Made by a program: the position numbers and the translations under genes. Under the pieces are notes generated by a model, which did no database searches, was not told the DNA's origin, and worked only from the letters and a program-made list of their open reading frames with translations. From Spirochaetes bacterium RBG_16_67_19 (lineage in GTDB: Bacteria; Spirochaetota; Spirochaetia; SZUA-6; DRHE01), in contig MIBK01000225.1 in assembly GCA_001829505.1 (NCBI GenBank), forward strand, positions 5,615 through 14,295: DNA of 8,681 nucleotides. Direction: 5' to 3'. This document shows, piece after piece, positions 5,641 to 8,681 of this stretch (positions are counted from its first letter, which is position 1; every line of letters begins with the position of its first letter).

Positions 5641-5856
5641 ATGGCCCGGCCGCCGCTGTACGTGAACAATGAAGTGGAAGCCAACCTCCTGGAGGCGCTG
5701 CTGGCAGCGGAGGGCCTCCCCGGCTTCGTCAAGGTGTATAAGGACCCGGCCTATCGCGGCGCGTGGACCTTCAACGACGCCTTCGGCCACGTGGAATGCC
5801 CGCCCGAGTTCCACGACCGCGTGGCGGCCCTGCTGGCGGGTATTAGCGGGAGGTGA
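5641..5856 (+). CDS. Small DUF2007-like protein
   Basis: A 71-residue protein. The start LYVNNEVEANLLEALLAAEGLPGFV has the pattern of DUF2007 (putative signal-transducing proteins): a beta strand, an Asn/Glu-rich turn, an Ala-Leu-rich helix and a second strand. The tail ECPPEFHDRVAALLAGI matches the typical 'value, then D...A..LL' end. The middle (VYKDPAYRGAWTFNDAFGHV) would form the variable hairpin. No enzyme motif, signal peptide or membrane segment is present. The function of the family is not established. The ATG has no clear SD but lies 9 bases from a -10 box. The next gene begins three bases after its stop. Confidence 0.6.
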   Translation: MARPPLYVNNEVEANLLEALLAAEGLPGFVKVYKDPAYRGAWTFNDAFGHVECPPEFHDRVAALLAGISGR

Positions 5857-5859
5857 GGC

Positions 5860-6363
5860 ATGGATCTGGCGCGCTTCCAGGCCCTGGACGTAGTGCTGGT
5901 CTGCGGCCTGCCCGGCGCGGGCAAGTCGCATTTCTGCCGGAGCCGCTTCCAGGACAGCGGACGGCTGCGGGTCAACCGTAAGGAGATCCGCCGTCTGCTT
6001 TATGAGATGCTGAGCTTCGGCAGGAAGTGGTCGGAGGCCGATTTCAATTCCAGCGACGAGTTCCTGGTCAAGCACGTGGAGCGCAAGATCATCGAGCACT
6101 TGCTGCAAAACCGCAAGAAGGTGCTGATCGACAATACCAGCGTGTCCGCCTCCTCCCGCAAGAGCTACCTGGGCATCGCCCAGGGGATGCGCAAGAGCAT
6201 CGGCCTGATCTTCCTGGACGTGCCGGCCGGTATTTGCCTGGAGCAGAACCGCAGGCGCGAGGATCCCGTGCCGGAGATGGTGATCTCCAACCTCGCCGCC
6301 GCCCTGGACCCGCCGCGGCCGGAGGAAGGCTTCCAGGAGCTGCTTGTGCTGAAGGGCGGGTAG
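5860..6363 (+). CDS. P-loop kinase of the T4 polynucleotide-kinase/AAA_33 type
   Basis: A 167-residue cytosolic ATP-binding protein. Walker A is GLPGAGKS (residues 16-23). Following motifs line up in order with the kinase half of T4 polynucleotide kinase: VNRKEIRRLL (38-47), LIDNTSV with Asp91 (strand 3), and the lid/C-terminal segment IFLDVPAGICLEQNRRRE...VPEMVISNL (117-144). Notably, the position that in T4 Pnk is the general base (NRDD, Asp35) appears as Lys41 (NRKE), while the Arg that binds the acceptor phosphate is kept (Arg44). A DNA or RNA 5'-kinase role is therefore doubtful; a small-molecule kinase or an NTPase is equally possible. GGAGG lies 6 bases before the ATG. The gene is the second of the operon, with 3- and 7-base gaps to its neighbours. 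Confidence 0.85.
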   Translation: MDLARFQALDVVLVCGLPGAGKSHFCRSRFQDSGRLRVNRKEIRRLLYEMLSFGRKWSEADFNSSDEFLVKHVERKIIEHLLQNRKKVLIDNTSVSASSRKSYLGIAQGMRKSIGLIFLDVPAGICLEQNRRREDPVPEMVISNLAAALDPPRPEEGFQELLVLKGG

Positions 6364-6370
6364 GGGAGAC

Positions 6371-6859
6371 ATGGAAGCCGTCCGCATCATCATCACCGGA
6401 GGCACCTTCGACAAGCATTACGACGAGATCCGGGGAATCCTGACCTTCAAGGACACCCACCTACCGGAGATCCTCCGTTACGTGCGCTGCACCCTGCCCA
6501 TCGAGCTGGAGCTGAACCAGCTCATCGACAGCCTGGACATGCATCTGGCCAACCGGCTGAAGATCCTGGAGTCCTGCCGCAGCGCCCCGGAGAGCCGGAT
6601 CGTGGTGACCCACGGCACGGACACCATGATCGAAACCGGCAAGATCCTGGGGGAAGCCGGCCTGGGCAAGACGATCGTGCTGACCGGAGCCATGGTGCCG
6701 TACTCTTTCACCGCCTCGGACGCCGTGTTCAACCTGGGTTCCAGCATCACCGCGGTGCAGATCCTGCCGGCCGGGGTCTACGTGGCGATGAACGGGCGGA
6801 TATTCCCCGCGGACCGCGTGCGCAAGAACCGGGAGTCAGGGACTTTCGAGGAGGCCTGA
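6371..6859 (+). CDS. Stand-alone asparaginase N-terminal domain protein
   Basis: A 162-residue protein equal to only the first domain of an L-asparaginase (usually about 330 residues). Family motifs occur in order: ITGGTFDK with the nucleophile-type Thr12, DSLDM with Ser54, VTHGTDTMIET with the Thr83-Asp84 pair, VLTGAMVP, SDAVFNLGSSI, and ADRVRKN with Lys152, which lines up with the catalytic Lys162 of E. coli AnsB. Thus the residues of the active site are present, but the C-terminal domain that completes substrate binding in the tetrameric enzyme is absent. Short proteins of this kind are known in Proteobacteria as 'asparaginase domain-containing'; their reaction is not settled. The SD GGGGAG is close (2 bases) to the ATG. 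The natural end lies in the operon just before the next gene, so this is not a recent truncation. Confidence 0.87.
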   Translation: MEAVRIIITGGTFDKHYDEIRGILTFKDTHLPEILRYVRCTLPIELELNQLIDSLDMHLANRLKILESCRSAPESRIVVTHGTDTMIETGKILGEAGLGKTIVLTGAMVPYSFTASDAVFNLGSSITAVQILPAGVYVAMNGRIFPADRVRKNRESGTFEEA

Positions 6860-6861
6860 GC

Positions 6862-7224
6862 GTGCTGGTGGAGAAGAAGGACGTGCGCCAGATCCCCGGC
6901 GAGGGGCTGCGGCGCTGGTTCGCCGACGAGTACTTCGACCTGATCGTGTGGTACGAGGAGGCTCAAGTCATCGGCTTCCAGCTGTGCTACGACAAGGGCG
7001 GGCGCGAGCGGGCCCTCACCTGGCACCGCCCGCACCGCTTCCTGCACACCCGGGTCGACGACGGGGAAATCCCCCTGGCCTACAAGATGACCCCCGTGCT
7101 GGTGCAGGACGGGGTTTTCGACGCCGGCGGGGTGGCCGAGCGCTTCCGCCGGGCCAGCGCCGGGATCGAGCCCCGGGTCGCCGCCCTGGTGCTGGAACAG
7201 CTGCGGGTCTATCCGGCGGAATGA
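6862..7224 (+). CDS. Conserved hypothetical protein of unknown function
   Basis: A 120-residue soluble protein that begins with GTG (good SD, AGGAGG, 7 bases upstream) two bases after the previous stop. Notable features are IPGEGLRRWFADEYFDLIVWY (11-31), GFQLCYDKGGRERALTW (38-54), HTRVDDGE (62-69) and KMTPVLVQDGVFD (75-87), followed by a helical tail. The strands alternate like a compact alpha/beta domain; there is one cysteine (Cys42) in QLCYD and several His and Trp residues. These segments look strongly constrained, and I believe similar unannotated proteins exist in Proteobacteria, but I cannot name a domain. Its place between the asparaginase domain and the racemase gene suggests a linked role. 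Its stop overlaps the racemase start (ATGA). Confidence 0.8.
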   Translation: MLVEKKDVRQIPGEGLRRWFADEYFDLIVWYEEAQVIGFQLCYDKGGRERALTWHRPHRFLHTRVDDGEIPLAYKMTPVLVQDGVFDAGGVAERFRRASAGIEPRVAALVLEQLRVYPAE

Positions 7225-7913
7225 AGACCATCGGCCTGTTGGGCGGCATCACCTGGGAGTCGACCCTGGAGTATTACCGGCGCCTCAACCTGCTGGCCCA
7301 GGAAAGGTTCGGGGGCCTGCACTCCGCCCGCTGCCTGCTGTACTCCTTCGACTTCCAGGAGCTGGCCGATCTGCAGAGGGCCGGGCGCTGGGAGGAGCTG
7401 GGGGAGCTGCTGGCCGCTCAGGCCCGCCTCCTGGAGCAGGGCGGGGCCGGGCTGCTCCTGATCTGCGCCAACACCATGCACAAGCTGGCCGGGAGGGTGA
7501 GCCGGAACTTGCGTATCCCGCTGGTGAACGTGGTGGAGGAGACCTCCCGGGCCGCCCTGGAGCTGGGCCTGGACACGGTGGGCCTGCTGGGCACCCGGAT
7601 CACCATGGAGGACGGTTTCTACGCCCGGGGCCTGGAGGCCCGCGGCCTGCGCACCCTGCTGCCCACGGCTTCCCGGCGCGACGCCCTGGAGCGCATCATC
7701 TTCCAGGAGCTGGCCCTGGGCCGCCTGGAGCCCGATTCGCGGCGGGCCTGCCTGGACATCGCGGAGGATCTGGCCGCCCGCGGAGCGCAGGCGGTGATCC
7801 TGGGCTGCACGGAGCTGCCCCTGCTGCTGAAGGGCTGGCCGGCCCCGGTGCCATGGCTGGATACCCTGGAAATCCACGCCAGGGCGGCCATGGAGCTGGC
7901 CGTGAAGCCATAG
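7221..7913 (+). CDS. Aspartate/glutamate racemase family protein
   Basis: A 230-residue cofactor-independent racemase of the Asp/Glu/hydantoin superfamily, YgeA/RacX type. The N-terminal GLLGGITWEST matches the GGMS/T-W-ES motif. The two catalytic cysteines are Cys82 in CANTMHK and Cys196 in GCTELPLL, each donating or taking a proton from one face of the alpha carbon. The end DTLEIHARAAMELA is also typical. The length is normal for the family. It would make D-amino acids (for example D-Asp or D-Glu) from L-forms, or act on a related broad range; the exact substrate cannot be read from sequence. The start ATG 7221 overlaps the previous stop by four bases, with only a weak SD, so coupling is likely. 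It is the last gene of the operon. Confidence 0.92.
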   Translation: MKTIGLLGGITWESTLEYYRRLNLLAQERFGGLHSARCLLYSFDFQELADLQRAGRWEELGELLAAQARLLEQGGAGLLLICANTMHKLAGRVSRNLRIPLVNVVEETSRAALELGLDTVGLLGTRITMEDGFYARGLEARGLRTLLPTASRRDALERIIFQELALGRLEPDSRRACLDIAEDLAARGAQAVILGCTELPLLLKGWPAPVPWLDTLEIHARAAMELAVKP

Positions 7914-7934
7914 AAGAAGGCTCGCGGATTGGAT

Positions 7935-7950
7935 TAGAATGCCGCAGGAG
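7935..7950 (+). promoter_or_regulatory. Possible -10 box and SD of glnS
   Basis: In the 45 bases between the racemase stop and glnS there is a -10-like TAGAAT (7935-7940), but no good -35 at 16-18 bases. It is followed by an SD AGGAG (7946-7950), 8 bases from the ATG. The SD is convincing; the promoter is weak, so glnS may be partly read through from the upstream operon. Confidence 0.35.
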
Positions 7951-7958
7951 CGTAAAAC

Positions 7959-8681
7959 ATGAAAGCGGGCGGTACCCCGCCGGCGGCAGGCGGGGATTTC
8001 ATCCGGGACATCATCGTCCAGGACCTCAAGAGCGGCAAGAACGGGAACCGGGTGCACACCCGCTTTCCCCCCGAGCCCAACGGCTACCTGCACATCGGGC
8101 ACGCCAAGTCCATCTGCCTGAACTTCGGCATCGCCGCCGAGTTCGGCGGGCTGTGCAACCTGCGCTTCGACGACACCAACCCCACCAAGGAGGAGGTGGA
8201 GTACGTGGAGTCCATCGAGCAGGACGTGCGCTGGCTGGGCTTCGACTGGGCCGAGCGGTTGTATTACGCCTCGGACTACTTCGACCGGCTCTACCAGTTC
8301 GCGGTCGAGCTCATCCGGGACGGCAAGGCCTACGTGGACGACCTCACCGCCGATCAGATCCGCGACTACCGCGGCACCCTGACCCAGGCGGGCAGGAACA
8401 GCCCTTACCGAGACCGCCCCGCGGCCGAGAACCTGGACCTGTTCGAGCGCATGCGCCGGGGGGAGTTCCCTGAGGGCTCGCGCGTGCTGCGGGCCAGGAT
8501 CGACATGGCTTCCGCGAACATCAACCTGCGCGACCCGACCCTCTACCGCATCCGCTTCGCCTCCCACCACCGGACCGGCACCAGGTGGTGCATCTACCCG
8601 ATGTACGACTTCACCCATTGCCTCTCGGATTCCCTGGAGGGCATCACCCATTCCATCTGCACCCTGGAGTTCGAGAACAAC
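7959..8681 (+). CDS. glnS: Glutaminyl-tRNA synthetase, N-terminal part (3' end outside window)
   Basis: The first 241 codons of GlnRS, which charges tRNA-Gln with glutamine in the cytosol. The class I catalytic domain is visible. The HIGH signature lies in [22 protein letters not shown] (His45-Ile-Gly-His48), followed by [11 protein letters not shown] (69-79), WLGFDW (92-97), YPMYDFTHC (213-221) and [16 protein letters not shown], which are GlnRS rather than GluRS in character. The KMSKS-type loop and anticodon-binding barrels lie beyond the right edge. The frame is open to the last base. The start at 7959 has an SD AGGAG 8 bases away; a short Gly/Pro-rich N-terminus precedes [13 protein letters not shown]. 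Presence of GlnRS implies direct charging of tRNA-Gln. Confidence 0.96.
   Translation, partial: MKAGGTPPAAGGDFIRDIIVQDLKSGKNGNRVHTRFPPEPNGYLHIGHAKSICLNFGIAAEFGGLCNLRFDDTNPTKEEVEYVESIEQDVRWLGFDWAERLYYASDYFDRLYQFAVELIRDGKAYVDDLTADQIRDYRGTLTQAGRNSPYRDRPAAENLDLFERMRRGEFPEGSRVLRARIDMASANINLRDPTLYRIRFASHHRTGTRWCIYPMYDFTHCLSDSLEGITHSICTLEFENN

Noticed and set aside
5353..6414. Minus-strand open frame (about 353 codons) opposite the M50 protease end, DUF2007-like and kinase genes
   Set aside because: It is antisense to three convincing genes and has no domain pattern.
7209..8651. Very long minus-strand open frame (about 480 codons) opposite the racemase and glnS
   Set aside because: Both genes on the plus strand have full catalytic motifs. 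The antisense frame is a GC-bias artefact rich in Gln, Gly, Val and His without domain features.
1..8681. CRISPR array, tRNA or rRNA genes
   Set aside because: No regularly spaced direct repeats, tRNA-like cloverleaf or rRNA sequence was seen on either strand.

Overview
The window is GC-rich bacterial DNA with almost no spare space. The neighbouring genes point to a Gram-negative organism: a chaperone-usher pilus operon needs an outer membrane, and a bacterial-type glutaminyl-tRNA synthetase (GlnRS) is found in Beta/Gammaproteobacteria, Deinococcus and some other lineages but not in most bacteria. I cannot fix the phylum from sequence alone. Two plus-strand genes, and one apparent gene remnant, have sigma70-like promoters that would start transcription within a few bases of the ATG, so some transcripts may be leaderless. 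Other genes have normal Shine-Dalgarno (SD) sequences.

Region 1 (about 1-2640, minus strand) is a Csu-like (spore coat U type) chaperone-usher pilus operon read right to left: promoter at about 2609-2638, a leader of about 185 nt, SCPU pilin 1, an intercistronic hairpin, SCPU pilin 2, a PapD-like periplasmic chaperone, then the N-terminal part of the outer-membrane usher, which runs off the left edge. Both mature pilins lack cysteine, which is unusual for this family. Pilin 1 and its leader look less GC-rich than the rest.

Region 2 (about 2640-3169) has no intact gene. On the plus strand it holds a promoter-like element and what looks like the remnant of a frameshifted gene that I do not recognise.

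Region 3 (3133-5573, plus) is a tightly coupled five-gene operon: an AhpD-like carboxymuconolactone decarboxylase (CMD) family protein, an eight-helix membrane protein of unknown function, a YwbE family protein, a YciI-like protein, and a small site-2 protease (M50) family membrane metalloprotease. Stop and start codons overlap or nearly touch throughout.

Region 4 (5603-7913, plus) is a second five-gene operon: a small DUF2007-like protein, a P-loop kinase of the T4 polynucleotide-kinase/AAA_33 type, a stand-alone asparaginase N-terminal domain with its active-site residues kept, a conserved protein of unknown function, and an aspartate/glutamate racemase family protein. The last three suggest work on acidic amino acids, their amides or their D-forms, but no pathway can be proved. 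Region 5 (7959 to the right edge) is the first 241 codons of glnS.

Most of the window is recognisable. The least explained parts are the kinase/half-asparaginase/unknown/racemase operon, the cysteine-free pilins and the near-zero-leader promoters.
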